From Ignavibacteriota bacterium (GTDB taxonomy: Bacteria; Bacteroidota; Ignavibacteria; UBA10030; UBA6906): a stretch of 58,011 nt of DNA. The notes below the pieces were generated by a model. It saw only the letters and a list, made by a program, of their open reading frames with translations. It did no database searches and was not told the origin of the DNA. Positions 47,682-56,008 of the stretch are shown here, in pieces (position 1 is the first letter of the stretch; each line of letters opens with the position of its first letter). The translations under genes and the position numbers were made by a program. The DNA lies in contig PMNE01000057.1 in the NCBI GenBank assembly GCA_003162635.1, positions 33,507-91,517 on the forward strand. The letters are read 5' to 3'.

Positions 47682-48042
47682 GGCGAACCTCATCTGCAGA
47701 GGTCTCGTGATTGATTGCGGGGAGGGTCTTCCAGAGCATTGAAATCCCGATGGCGATGAAAAGGGCTGGCCACGTGTCCCTGAAGCCCAGATCCCAAATG
47801 TGGAGAATCGAGACTTCCAGCCACACCCCGATGAGAGTCAGCCAGATGGCCGAGCCCTGCTCTTCGCGAGTGTCGGCTCTGACCAGGTTTGCGATCCCGA
47901 TACCGACGAGAATCAGGGGCCAGAAGCGCCAAATGGGTCCAATGGAAAGGATTCCCTGATTCTCCAGGAGAAGAATACCTCCCGCGAGAATCAGCAGCGT
48001 ACCCAGCAGGATATGAGAGCCGGGACGATGGTGTCGAAGCAT
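47671..48042 (-). CDS. DUF5668-type small membrane protein
   Basis: 123 residues from ATG 48042, with an AAGGAG Shine-Dalgarno 8 nt upstream. Four short hydrophobic segments (HILLGTLLILAGGILLLEN, IWRFWPLILVGIGIANLV, IWLTLIGVWLEVSIL, TWPALFIAIGISML) repeat the same FWPLI/WP pattern as the LiaF N-terminus next door, so it looks like a duplicate of that membrane module without the C-terminal domain. It overlaps the LiaF-like gene by 11 nt and begins the operon. Confidence 0.75.
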   Translation of the reverse strand: MLRHHRPGSHILLGTLLILAGGILLLENQGILSIGPIWRFWPLILVGIGIANLVRADTREEQGSAIWLTLIGVWLEVSILHIWDLGFRDTWPALFIAIGISMLWKTLPAINHETSADEVRHVQ

Positions 48043-48164
48043 GATCGTTCTCCTTAAGTGTTGTGCATTCTGAAAGAAGATACGGAGTTGGGTTGGGGAA
48101 GTGTCGATCTTTTCGGCGAATGGAGGATCTGCGCCGGTGAACAATCGCCCCGTAAGGCGATTCT

Positions 48165-49031
48165 TCAGCGGGAGAAGGGTGCAACAAGGGAACGGAGGAC
48201 GCTCATATTCTCAACATCCTCATGGAGGTCTTCACTCTTTTCCGTCTCGAGGATCTTCGGGACGTCGGCGAGCCGCGGATCATTCATCAACATCCTGAAA
48301 CCGATCAGGCCGATCTTCCCTTTACCGATATGGTCATGCCGATCGACATGCGAACCGAGACCGCGCATGGAGTCGTTCACATGGATCGCCGCCAGGCGCG
48401 GGAGGCCGATGACGTGATCGAACTCTGCCATCGTCGATTCCCATCCCTCTTCAGTAGCGATATTATAGCCGGCGGCGAAGACATGACAGGTGTCGAAGCA
48501 GACTCGCATGCGGTCCCGGTCTTCCACAAGATCGATGATCCCGCGTATCTGCTCGAACCGGCAGCCGAGAGCCGTTCCTTGGCCCGCTGTGGTTTCGAGA
48601 ATTGTAAACGTGCGGAATCCAGATGTTGCCTCATGGGTGAGGTTGATGGATTCCGCGATCCGGGAGATACCCGCAGCGTCACCTGCACCGACGTGCGATC
48701 CCGGATGGACGACGAGTCCAAGGATTCCGAGCATCTCGCATCTCGTCAATTCATCCCGAAGGGCGGCGCGCGATTTTTGAAGAGTCGTCGGGTTGACGGC
48801 GCAGAGGTTGATGAGGTAGGCGGCGTGGGCGATCACAGGGGCAACGCCGGCAGAGGCCGCCGCCGCCGCGTAACGCTGCACGTCTGCCTCGCTGTATGGT
48901 TTCCCTGCCCACCGGTTGTTGTTCTTTGTGAAGACCTGCATGGTGGCGCAACCAACGGATGCGGCACGTTCGAATGCCTTATACATTCCGCCGCTGATCG
49001 ACATATGAGAACCGAGGAGGAGCCGTGGCAT
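48165..49031 (-). CDS. nfo: Endonuclease IV (AP endonuclease Nfo)
   Basis: 288 residues from ATG 49031. Zinc-dependent TIM-barrel endonuclease cutting 5' to abasic sites and repairing 3' blocked ends. Metal-ligand signatures: GSHMSISGG at the start, HAAYLINL, LVVHPGSHVG, ILETTAGQG, VCFDTCHVFAAGY, IHVNDSM, RHDHIGKGKIG and ILETEK. Length and order match E. coli Nfo. It lies between the envelope operon and the S46 peptidase, in the same direction, probably as its own unit. Confidence 0.95.
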   Translation of the reverse strand: MPRLLLGSHMSISGGMYKAFERAASVGCATMQVFTKNNNRWAGKPYSEADVQRYAAAAASAGVAPVIAHAAYLINLCAVNPTTLQKSRAALRDELTRCEMLGILGLVVHPGSHVGAGDAAGISRIAESINLTHEATSGFRTFTILETTAGQGTALGCRFEQIRGIIDLVEDRDRMRVCFDTCHVFAAGYNIATEEGWESTMAEFDHVIGLPRLAAIHVNDSMRGLGSHVDRHDHIGKGKIGLIGFRMLMNDPRLADVPKILETEKSEDLHEDVENMSVLRSLVAPFSR

Positions 49032-49074
49032 GGTACAACCATCCTGCATGCAAGAAAAACGGGGCAAAACATCG

Positions 49075-49117
49075 GGGGCGCCGATCGACGAGCCGTCAAC
49101 AGACGAACCGACGCCCC
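49075..49117 (-). terminator. Imperfect GC-rich hairpin after the S46 peptidase gene
   Basis: Downstream of the peptidase stop (49137) the minus strand reads GGGGCGTCGGTTCG, a loop, then CGTCGATCGGCGCCCC, followed by CGATGTTTTG. The outer GGGGC/GCCCC pairs fully, the middle has bulges. Plausible Rho-independent terminator for the peptidase. Confidence 0.5.
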
Positions 49118-49136
49118 TGCCATCACGGAACATCCC

Positions 49137-51302
49137 TTATCGTAGGAGCAGTTCCTTGAGGACATTCTCTGCACCGGAAAATTTGTCCAGCACAAAGAGG
49201 ATATAGCGCGCATCGACGCTGATGGTTCTGTTGAGCTCTTCCTGGAAATAGAAGTCGCCCACGACCGCTTCCCAGTTGCCGTCAAAGGCACACCCGATCA
49301 GCTCTCCCCTGCCGTTGATGACCGGGCTGCCGGAGTTCCCGCCGGTAATGTCGAGGTCGGCGAGGAACGCGACGTGCATCTCGCCGTCTTTCCTGTCGGC
49401 ATACCTGCCGTAGTCCCTGGCCCGCCAGAGTTCCTTCAGTCTTGCCGGGACGATGAAGGGATCGTCCGGCTGTTCCTTCTCCATGACTCCTGTCAGCGTC
49501 GTATAGCACCGATAGGAGACGCCGTCGCGCGGAATATACGGTTCGACCGTGCCATAGGTGAAGCGGAGAGAGCGGTTGGCGTCGGGATAGACCAGCTCCC
49601 CCTTCTTCCATCCCAGCCATGCCGCGATGTATTTTGCCCGCAGCGGTGTGATCCGTACGGTGAACTCATTGCTCTTTGCCATGAGCGGTCCCTGCTCGTC
49701 GCTGATCTTTGCAGCGAGCTTCACGAACGGATCGTCCGCAATCGCTTCGATTCCCTTCGCAAGGAGCTTCTCACAACCTGCGGGGGTGCAAATCCGCGAA
49801 TCGTCGTAGAGGCCGTCCACGTACTCCCGCACGCGCTTCTCCAGTTTCTCTCCCGTGGCTGTTCCCGTGATATCGTGGAATACTCTCATCTGTTGATCCG
49901 GCGGCATGGCCGCGTTCTTGATGATGAGAGCGACGAAGGTCGCCTTGTCCACGTCCTGGTCCGAATCCTTGAACAGCGCGCCGATGAAGTCGCGTATATT
50001 TTCTCTCCCACGCATGAACGGATTGGGGAAACCAGCCGTGGTGTCGCCGCCGCGGTCAACCTCCATCTTCAGCCGGGTTCCGAGGCGGAGCATGTCGATC
50101 CCCATCATGACATTGCTCAACACAAGGTTCTTTCTGTTAAACGTCTTCAGATCAGCGTCGGCGTGCTCAAGGTCGGCGAGGAGTGTGCCGTATTTCGCCC
50201 TCAGTTCGGGCGTGCTCTGGAGATAGGCGTCGAACTCTGCCTCGTCGTGGCGTCTTTTCGTGATCAAATCAGCACGCTTCATTCCCTCGAGCGTGCCCAG
50301 GTAATTCTTGTAGGTATTCGCGATGGAGCGGACGCGGCTGGCATATTTGATCTCCACCGCTCTGTCCTTATTTCCGGCCGCATTGATGATATCCATGCGG
50401 GTTTTGTAGAGGTCGATCGTGACCGGTAACGTTTCATCGTAGGCAAGCTGAATTGATGCCGCTTCGCGGTAGCGGAACGTGCGTCCGGGATATCCCAGGA
50501 TCATGGCAAAAGATCCCTCGGTGTAGCCCTGCGTCGAGATCGGGAGGAAGACCTTCGGCCTGTAGGGCGCATTGTCCTTCGAGTACTTTGCCGGGGTGCC
50601 GTCCGGGGCCGCATACACGCGCATGAACGAAAAATCCCCCGTGTGCCGCGGCCACATCCAGTTGTCCACCTCACCGCCGAAATTTCCGATGGAACTCGGC
50701 GGAGCGTACACCAGGCGTACGTCGGGGAACGACTGATAGGTGAAGAGGTAATACTTGAGGCCGCTGTACATCTCGACAACCCGGCAACTGAGCTCCGTCG
50801 TCCCCCTGGCGTCATGTTCGATTTTCGATGACGCACTCCGGATTGCCCCAGCGCGCGCGTCGGCCGATACGCTGTCGTTGACAGCGGCGAGGACCTCGGC
50901 AGTAACATCCTTCATTCCTACAAGAATTTGCGCCGTGTAATTCGTCTGGAGCTCCTCGGTCTTCGTTTTTGCCCAGAAGCCGTTCTTCAGATAATCATCC
51001 TGGACCGAGCTGAGGGCCTGGATGCCGCTGAAGGCGACGTGGTGGTTGGTCAACAGAAGACCTGAGGCGGAGACGAAAGAGGCGGTCCCGCCGCCCAGAA
51101 GGACGATGGCATCCTTGAGGGATGGACCGTTCGCACTGTAGATCTGTTCAGCCGTAAGTTCGAGGCCGTGTTTCTTCATATTGTCAAGAGGAAGCTTGCC
51201 GATGGAGTCGAGGAGCCACATTCCCTCGTCCACCCATCGGCCTGCCACAAAGAGCATCATTGCGGCAATCGTGATGGATGTGAGCAACAAATTTCGTTTC
51301 AT
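49137..51302 (-). CDS. S46-family dipeptidyl-peptidase, DPP7-like
   Basis: 721 residues from ATG 51302. The S46 triad is visible: TNHH near residues 85-88, Asp 223 in RHTGDFSFMRVY and Ser 657 in TGGNSGSPV. The segment AFDGNWEAVVGD has Gly at the position that separates DPP7 (Gly) from DPP11 (Arg, acidic-residue specific), so cleavage after hydrophobic P1 residues is inferred. An N-terminal hydrophobic stretch (LLLTSITIAAMMLFVAG) directs export. S46 enzymes release dipeptides in the periplasm or at the outer membrane and are largely limited to Bacteroidota, Proteobacteria and relatives. Confidence 0.9.
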   Translation of the reverse strand: MKRNLLLTSITIAAMMLFVAGRWVDEGMWLLDSIGKLPLDNMKKHGLELTAEQIYSANGPSLKDAIVLLGGGTASFVSASGLLLTNHHVAFSGIQALSSVQDDYLKNGFWAKTKTEELQTNYTAQILVGMKDVTAEVLAAVNDSVSADARAGAIRSASSKIEHDARGTTELSCRVVEMYSGLKYYLFTYQSFPDVRLVYAPPSSIGNFGGEVDNWMWPRHTGDFSFMRVYAAPDGTPAKYSKDNAPYRPKVFLPISTQGYTEGSFAMILGYPGRTFRYREAASIQLAYDETLPVTIDLYKTRMDIINAAGNKDRAVEIKYASRVRSIANTYKNYLGTLEGMKRADLITKRRHDEAEFDAYLQSTPELRAKYGTLLADLEHADADLKTFNRKNLVLSNVMMGIDMLRLGTRLKMEVDRGGDTTAGFPNPFMRGRENIRDFIGALFKDSDQDVDKATFVALIIKNAAMPPDQQMRVFHDITGTATGEKLEKRVREYVDGLYDDSRICTPAGCEKLLAKGIEAIADDPFVKLAAKISDEQGPLMAKSNEFTVRITPLRAKYIAAWLGWKKGELVYPDANRSLRFTYGTVEPYIPRDGVSYRCYTTLTGVMEKEQPDDPFIVPARLKELWRARDYGRYADRKDGEMHVAFLADLDITGGNSGSPVINGRGELIGCAFDGNWEAVVGDFYFQEELNRTISVDARYILFVLDKFSGAENVLKELLLR

Positions 51303-51477
51303 GGAGGATTCCCGATAGGAATGAATACGATAAGCGAAGAGTTCTGGGGGCAGACTGCTCTGGCGAAGAGCATGATACTGGAAAGAGTCATAAAGTTCAA
51401 CCAAAGAGAACTCCCCGCTCCTTGATTCTCGGGCCGGCGTGCACTATATTTAAACTCGAAGTGATCATGAATCTGCT

Positions 51478-51840
51478 ATGGGCGCGCTCTCTGACATGAC
51501 CGGAAGAAGACGGGGAACAGCGATTCTGCTGCTGGCTGCCTACATGGCAACGGGCATCGTCATGGGTGTCATCCACCATGATGTCTTTGCATTCCGGCTG
51601 ACGAGCGATCCCGCTATCACTCCCCACACCTGCGGCGCTCACGAGAATCACATACCTCTTGACAGCGTGCAGGGTTGCGCCATCTGCTCACAGATATCGC
51701 AGCGGATTGCCACCCCCGCGACTGTCATCTCTCTTCCCTCTCTCACAACCGTTTTTGTCGGCCGCGTCCCTCTGGGACGGCCCGAAATCCCTTTCGTCTC
51801 TCCTCATTGCTCCGGCTCGCGCGGTCCACCTGTCGCCTAG
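51478..51840 (+). CDS. Small exported His/Cys-rich protein of the metal-uptake operon
   Basis: 120 residues (or 114 from ATG 51496). One hydrophobic segment (TAILLLAAYMATGIVMGVI) could be a signal anchor or signal peptide. The remainder has a HH pair, HTCGAHENH and a CAIC motif, a set of side chains suited to binding Zn or another thiophilic metal. No family recognised. It precedes the beta-barrel and ABC-transporter genes and is separated from the barrel gene by 78 bp holding a strong hairpin. Confidence 0.5.
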   Translation: MGALSDMTGRRRGTAILLLAAYMATGIVMGVIHHDVFAFRLTSDPAITPHTCGAHENHIPLDSVQGCAICSQISQRIATPATVISLPSLTTVFVGRVPLGRPEIPFVSPHCSGSRGPPVA

Positions 51841-51862
51841 TCCTTCCCTACGAGAAGAAAAA

Positions 51863-51889
51863 CCTTTTCCTCCGCGTGGCAGGAAAAGG
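51863..51889. other. Strong 9-bp hairpin before the outer-membrane barrel gene
   Basis: CCTTTTCCT (51863-51871) pairs perfectly with AGGAAAAGG (51881-51889) around a 9-nt loop. Continuing text is ATAACTATTG rather than a T-run. It may shape the leader mRNA, acting in attenuation or processing, ahead of the CAGGAGGATACT ribosome-binding region at ~51907. Confidence 0.4.
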
Positions 51890-51918
51890 ATAACTATTGT
51901 GATTCTCAGGAGGATACT

Positions 51919-53055
51919 ATGCGCCAACTGCGGACCGGCGTTGCCGTTCTGATTATCGCCGCCTCGTTCATCCCCGCGCGCGTCTTTGCGCAGGCATCGG
52001 TGAACCCCGACATCAGCGTTATTCCCCGGTTTGTCGTTACATCCGACGACGGAGGGGATGTGAACCGGGGAAAACGCAAGTTCAGCCAGCCCGACTTTCA
52101 GTTTCAGGAACTTGAACTTGCGATCCAGTCGTATCTGAATCCGTTCTCCCGGGCAGACATCATCATGACGCTCCCGGGTCCCGATATCGAAGCCGGAAAA
52201 CTCGGCATCGAGGAAGCATACGCCACGGTCTTCCGCGGTCTCCCGTTCGACCTTAATCTCCGGTTCGGGAAATACCGCGCGGAGTTCGGCAAGCTCAACA
52301 CCATGCACCCGCATGCGTGGCCGTTCATCAGTGCCCCGCTCTCGGAGGAGAAATTCTTTGGGGAGTCGCTGAACGACCTCGGCATGAGCGCAAGCATACT
52401 GCTGCCGACGGGGGAAGTGTACACGAAACTGACGGTTGACCTGCTGCGCGGTGGATCCATAGGAGATGCCACAGGGATCGCGGACACCACAGGGCGCAAG
52501 CCGACCTATGCCAACTCCGCCCGGCTGATGAGTTTCTTCACGCTGAGCGACGAGAGCGATCTGGAGGTCGGCCTGAGCGGCTACACAGGAATCCATGATC
52601 CGTACAACCGGGAGAGATTCTGGTACGGCAATCTTGACTTCAAGTACAAATACCGATCGAGCGCCTATACGTCGCTTGTCGTGCAGGGGGAATATCTCGC
52701 AAACACCAGAAAGGCGATGCAGGATCGCACCCTTCATCAGTTCGTCAATGCAAGCGACGTGCCGGAAGAGCGTCGGATTTCGACTTCCGGCGCCTATATC
52801 TACGCCGACCTGCAATTCATGAAGATATACAGCATCGGTTCGCGATACGACTGGACGGAGTCGCCGTACAGCAAAGACGACGGGGGACATGGCGTGGCCA
52901 TATTCGCCGGCTTTTATCCGGTCGAGGAAACGCTTGGCCTGCGCCTCGAATACGCGAATATGACGCACCTCACCGCCGGCATTTCACAGAACGTCAATAG
53001 CGTTGCGCTGCAGGTGCTGTTCTCTCTCGGCCCGCACAAGGCGCATCCATTCTAA
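51919..53055 (+). CDS. Outer-membrane beta-barrel (porin-like) associated with metal ABC transporter
   Basis: 378 residues. A signal peptide (MRQLRTGVAVLIIAASFIPARVFA, cleavage near AQA) is followed by many alternating aromatic/hydrophobic strands typical of a barrel (e.g. LNLRFGKYRAEFGKLN, LTVDLLRGGSIGDATGI, YTSLVVQGEYLANT). The C-terminus contains NSVALQVLFSLG, ending in a short loop rather than the usual terminal Phe. It has a strong AGGAGG site 10 nt before ATG 51919 and lies 30 nt upstream of the binding-protein gene. Likely an outer-membrane channel or receptor for the same metal; no TonB box or plug domain is seen. Confidence 0.7.
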   Translation: MRQLRTGVAVLIIAASFIPARVFAQASVNPDISVIPRFVVTSDDGGDVNRGKRKFSQPDFQFQELELAIQSYLNPFSRADIIMTLPGPDIEAGKLGIEEAYATVFRGLPFDLNLRFGKYRAEFGKLNTMHPHAWPFISAPLSEEKFFGESLNDLGMSASILLPTGEVYTKLTVDLLRGGSIGDATGIADTTGRKPTYANSARLMSFFTLSDESDLEVGLSGYTGIHDPYNRERFWYGNLDFKYKYRSSAYTSLVVQGEYLANTRKAMQDRTLHQFVNASDVPEERRISTSGAYIYADLQFMKIYSIGSRYDWTESPYSKDDGGHGVAIFAGFYPVEETLGLRLEYANMTHLTAGISQNVNSVALQVLFSLGPHKAHPF

Positions 53056-53085
53056 CGGTGCAATCATCACAAGGAAGAAAATCAT

Positions 53086-53961
53086 ATGAAACGTGCAGCA
53101 ATGCTCATAGTTCTCCTCTGGTGCGCCATGGCGTCCGGAATGGTGCGCGTCGTGACGACGCTCCCCGAGCTGGCCGACTTCACGCGGCAGATCGGAGGAG
53201 ACAAAGTCAAGGTCGACTTCATCGTGCGCGGCGATCAGAACCCGCACTTTGTGGAGGTGAAGCCGAGTTACATGATGAAGCTGAAATCCGCAGACGTGTT
53301 CCTCACGATCGGCATGGATCTGGAGATGTGGGCGCCGCAGATCGTCGACGGGTCGCGCAACTCGTCCCTCAGTGTGGTGGACCTGTCGCAGGCGATAAAC
53401 AAACTGGAGGTGCCTGCCAGGGTCGATGCGAGCCTGGGTGACGTTCACCGCTTCGGGAACCCCCACTACTGGCTCGATCCGCGAAACGTGCGGCCCATGA
53501 TGGAAGAGATCGTCGAGGCGCTGGCGAAAGTCTCCCCCGGCGACGAAGGTTTGTTCCGTGCCAATGCCAACGCCTATTTGAAGAACCTCGACACAAGAAT
53601 CGCAGGGTGGGAGCAGACGATGAAGCCGTTTGCGGGGAAGAAGGTGGTGACCTTTCATAAGAGCTGGACATACTTTGCGTCATGGCTGAAGCTCGACGTC
53701 GCAGGGGAGGTCGAGCCGAAACCGGGGATTGCCCCGAGTCCAAGTCACACCGTTGAGATCATCGACCTCGTCCGATCGGCGGGCGTAAAGGCGATCATCG
53801 TCGAGCCGTTCTACGATCTTGCGGCGCCGGACCAGATCGGCCGGGCAACAGGGGCAAAGGTGCTGCAACTGCCGACCTCCATCGGAGGTGTGGATCAGGC
53901 GACGGATTATATCGCCTTGATCGATTATGACGTCAGGACTCTTGCGGAGGCATTGAGGTAG
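53086..53961 (+). CDS. znuA: Metal ABC transporter substrate-binding protein (ZnuA/TroA type)
   Basis: 291 residues with a cleavable signal peptide. Cluster A-I (cluster 9) metal-binding protein: ligand histidines His54 (QNPHFVEV), His127 (GNPHYWLD) and His191 (FHKSW), plus an acidic residue near 270-280. The characteristic His-rich loop of classical ZnuA is absent, so zinc is likely but manganese or iron cannot be excluded. It is 5 nt upstream of the ATPase gene. No lipobox is evident (cleavage near MASG), so it is probably soluble in the periplasm. Confidence 0.88.
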   Translation: MKRAAMLIVLLWCAMASGMVRVVTTLPELADFTRQIGGDKVKVDFIVRGDQNPHFVEVKPSYMMKLKSADVFLTIGMDLEMWAPQIVDGSRNSSLSVVDLSQAINKLEVPARVDASLGDVHRFGNPHYWLDPRNVRPMMEEIVEALAKVSPGDEGLFRANANAYLKNLDTRIAGWEQTMKPFAGKKVVTFHKSWTYFASWLKLDVAGEVEPKPGIAPSPSHTVEIIDLVRSAGVKAIIVEPFYDLAAPDQIGRATGAKVLQLPTSIGGVDQATDYIALIDYDVRTLAEALR

Positions 53962-53966
53962 GACCT

Positions 53967-54737
53967 ATGGCGACTATCATTGAATTTCAAGACGCGGTGC
54001 TCGGGTACGGGTCGAAAGCGATCCTGCGGGGGATCACGTTTTCCATCGACACGGGAGACTACTTCGGACTCGTCGGCCCCAATGGGGCCGGCAAGACGAC
54101 AATCCTCCGCACAATTCTCGGCACGCTCCGCCCATTGTCCGGGACGGTCACGGCGCAGGGAGAAAACGGATTGCCCCTCCGCTTCGGTTACGTGCCGCAA
54201 CGCGACACGATTGATTACGCGCTTCCCTACACTGTGGAGGAGGTGGTGATGATGGGGCGCTACCGGCAGCGGGGACTCTTCCGCCGGCCCGGCAAGGAAG
54301 ACAGGGAAGCCGTTGGCCGATGTCTCGATCACGTGGCGATCGCAGATCTCGCCGGCCTTGCATTCAAGGAACTCTCCGGGGGACAAAAACAGCGGGTGCT
54401 CATTGCGCGCGCGCTGGCGTCCGAACCCGACGTGCTGGTACTTGACGAGCCGACGAACGGCATGGATCTCTCCTCCCGTCTCGCGATTTTGGAGCTCGTG
54501 CATCGACTCCACCGGGATGATGGACTGACGGTCCTGCTGGTCAGCCATCTCTTGGAGGATGTCGCCAATTACGTGAGCCGGCTGGCGATCGTGGAGAGGG
54601 ACTTCTTCAAGGTCGGGAAGGTTGATGAGATCCTGACCGGGCAGAACCTCTCCACAATGTATGAACTCCCGGTGGATGTCCGGACGATCGACGGGAGGAA
54701 AGTCATCCTCTCGGGAGGTGGCAATGGGGGCCGCTGA
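53967..54737 (+). CDS. znuC: Metal ABC transporter ATP-binding protein (ZnuC type)
   Basis: 256 residues. Walker A is GPNGAGKTTI near residue 37, the Q-loop VPQRDTI, the ABC signature LSGGQKQRVLIARAL, Walker B VLVLDEPTNGMD and the switch His in VLLVSHLLED. The family-specific GYVPQR and PYTVEEVVMMGRY support a Zn/Mn transporter assignment. It overlaps the permease gene by 14 nt, so the two are translated together. Confidence 0.92.
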   Translation: MATIIEFQDAVLGYGSKAILRGITFSIDTGDYFGLVGPNGAGKTTILRTILGTLRPLSGTVTAQGENGLPLRFGYVPQRDTIDYALPYTVEEVVMMGRYRQRGLFRRPGKEDREAVGRCLDHVAIADLAGLAFKELSGGQKQRVLIARALASEPDVLVLDEPTNGMDLSSRLAILELVHRLHRDDGLTVLLVSHLLEDVANYVSRLAIVERDFFKVGKVDEILTGQNLSTMYELPVDVRTIDGRKVILSGGGNGGR

Positions 54738-55551
54738 GATTGTCAGGACGATCGTCCAGGAGTTTCCGCTTGCCCTCTACGGGAGCATGCTCGTCGGCGT
54801 GATCTGCGCGTTCCTCGGCGTGTACATTGTGGCGAGGCGGGTGGTATTTCTTGGCGCCGTGATGACGCAGGTGTCGGTCATGGGCATCGCGCTGACATTT
54901 CTGCCGTTCTTCCCTCTTCCGCACACCGTCGGATCGCTTGTGGTGACGCTGGCGACCGTGGTAATCATCTCCCGGTTGTTGACGGGGAAAAAGATTCCGC
55001 GGGATGCGGTACTCGGCGTGGTGTTCGTGACGTCAATCGCTGCGCGGATTCTCATCATGCAAAAATCACCGAAGGTTGAGGTGGCGGAGATCGAGAACCT
55101 GCTCCGGGGGGACATCCTTTTTGTGACGCCGGAGTTGTTCATCTTGATGATCGTTGCCTTCGTGGTGGCGATGGGGGCGCATCTGTTGCTGTTTAAAGAG
55201 TTCACGTATGTCTCCTTCGATCCCGAGACCGCGAGGACGCAGGGATACAACGCGGTCTGGTGGGACACCGCGTTTTATCTGCTCGCGGGTGTCGTGATCT
55301 CGTTTGCGACGCACATGGTGGGCGATATTTACGTCTTCGGCTTCCTCGTCGTGCCGCCGGTGGCGGCGATGTTGCTGGCGAGGAAGGTGACGCACATCTT
55401 CATCGTGTCGGTGCTGATCGGCCTGTTGTCGGCGCCGGTCGGACTCTTCCTTGCCTTCCTGTTCGATCTTCCCTCGTCTCCGGCGATCGTCGGTGTCGCG
55501 TCGGTGGTGCTGGGAATCGCGTGGATAGTAAACGTGGCGCGGCGAAGGTGA
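54724..55551 (+). CDS. znuB: Metal ABC transporter permease (ZnuB type)
   Basis: 275 residues from ATG 54724, which overlaps the ATPase gene by 14 nt; an upstream in-frame start is ignored because the hydrophobic sequence begins here. About eight TM helices can be seen (FPLALYGSMLVGVICAFLGV, VVFLGAVMTQVSVMGIALTF, FILMIVAFVVAMGAHLLLF, VGDIYVFGFLVVPPVAAMLL). The VARRVVFLGAVMTQVSVMGIAL segment and the later GYNAVWWD region match metal-type ABC-3 permeases. Last gene of the operon; an 8-bp hairpin follows. Confidence 0.9.
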   Translation: MGAAEIVRTIVQEFPLALYGSMLVGVICAFLGVYIVARRVVFLGAVMTQVSVMGIALTFLPFFPLPHTVGSLVVTLATVVIISRLLTGKKIPRDAVLGVVFVTSIAARILIMQKSPKVEVAEIENLLRGDILFVTPELFILMIVAFVVAMGAHLLLFKEFTYVSFDPETARTQGYNAVWWDTAFYLLAGVVISFATHMVGDIYVFGFLVVPPVAAMLLARKVTHIFIVSVLIGLLSAPVGLFLAFLFDLPSSPAIVGVASVVLGIAWIVNVARRR

Positions 55552-56008
55552 GGAGTGGGAGTGCAGGGGCGCGGGATCGAGGGTGGTCCCGCGCACTGTT
55601 CCCGCATGCGATTTTCCTCGGGACCCTCCGGAAAAACCATCTTTGTGTGTTGCGTAGAGGTAACCCATCCGGTGGCAGCATCCCGATCGGTTTGAAGAAC
55701 TAACCCGCGAAGCCCTTCTCAATAATCCTTACCGTCGGACAGTTTCTTCCCCCAATCCCAACGTTGCAATAATTTCTGTCAATCCGGCGATCTTCTTAAG
55801 ATCGCGGGGGTTCGTGCTCCGACCACTTGACAGTAGTTGAAGTGATCATGATATTGCGGATACTTGCCAATTGGTTTGCTCCCCCGGCAATTGTTGCGCC
55901 TGTTCTCCAATGATGCTTTCTCCCCCAAGACATTGCATACATTACCGATCAGCCGTTCTGTGATGGGCATGCAATCTCCCGTCCCTTTGTCTTCTCACAA
56001 GGAGGAGT
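55552..56008. other. Intergenic region with two hairpins
   Basis: 457 bp without a convincing gene. GCGCGGGA (55569-55576) pairs with TCCCGCGC (55587-55594) directly after znuB and may terminate the metal operon, although there is no T-run. GCGATCTT (55787-55794) pairs perfectly with AAGATCGC (55798-55805) across a 3-nt loop. A good AGGAGG is at 56001-56006 for the next gene. Confidence 0.4.

Noticed and set aside
51425-51478. Zur operator before the metal operon
   Set aside because: The region contains TATATTTAAA-like AT sequence but no convincing palindrome for Zur; not reported as a site.
55787-55805. Perfect hairpin GCGATCTT/AAGATCGC as a mobile-element end or attachment site
   Set aside because: No transposase, direct repeats or second copy nearby; left as an unexplained hairpin.
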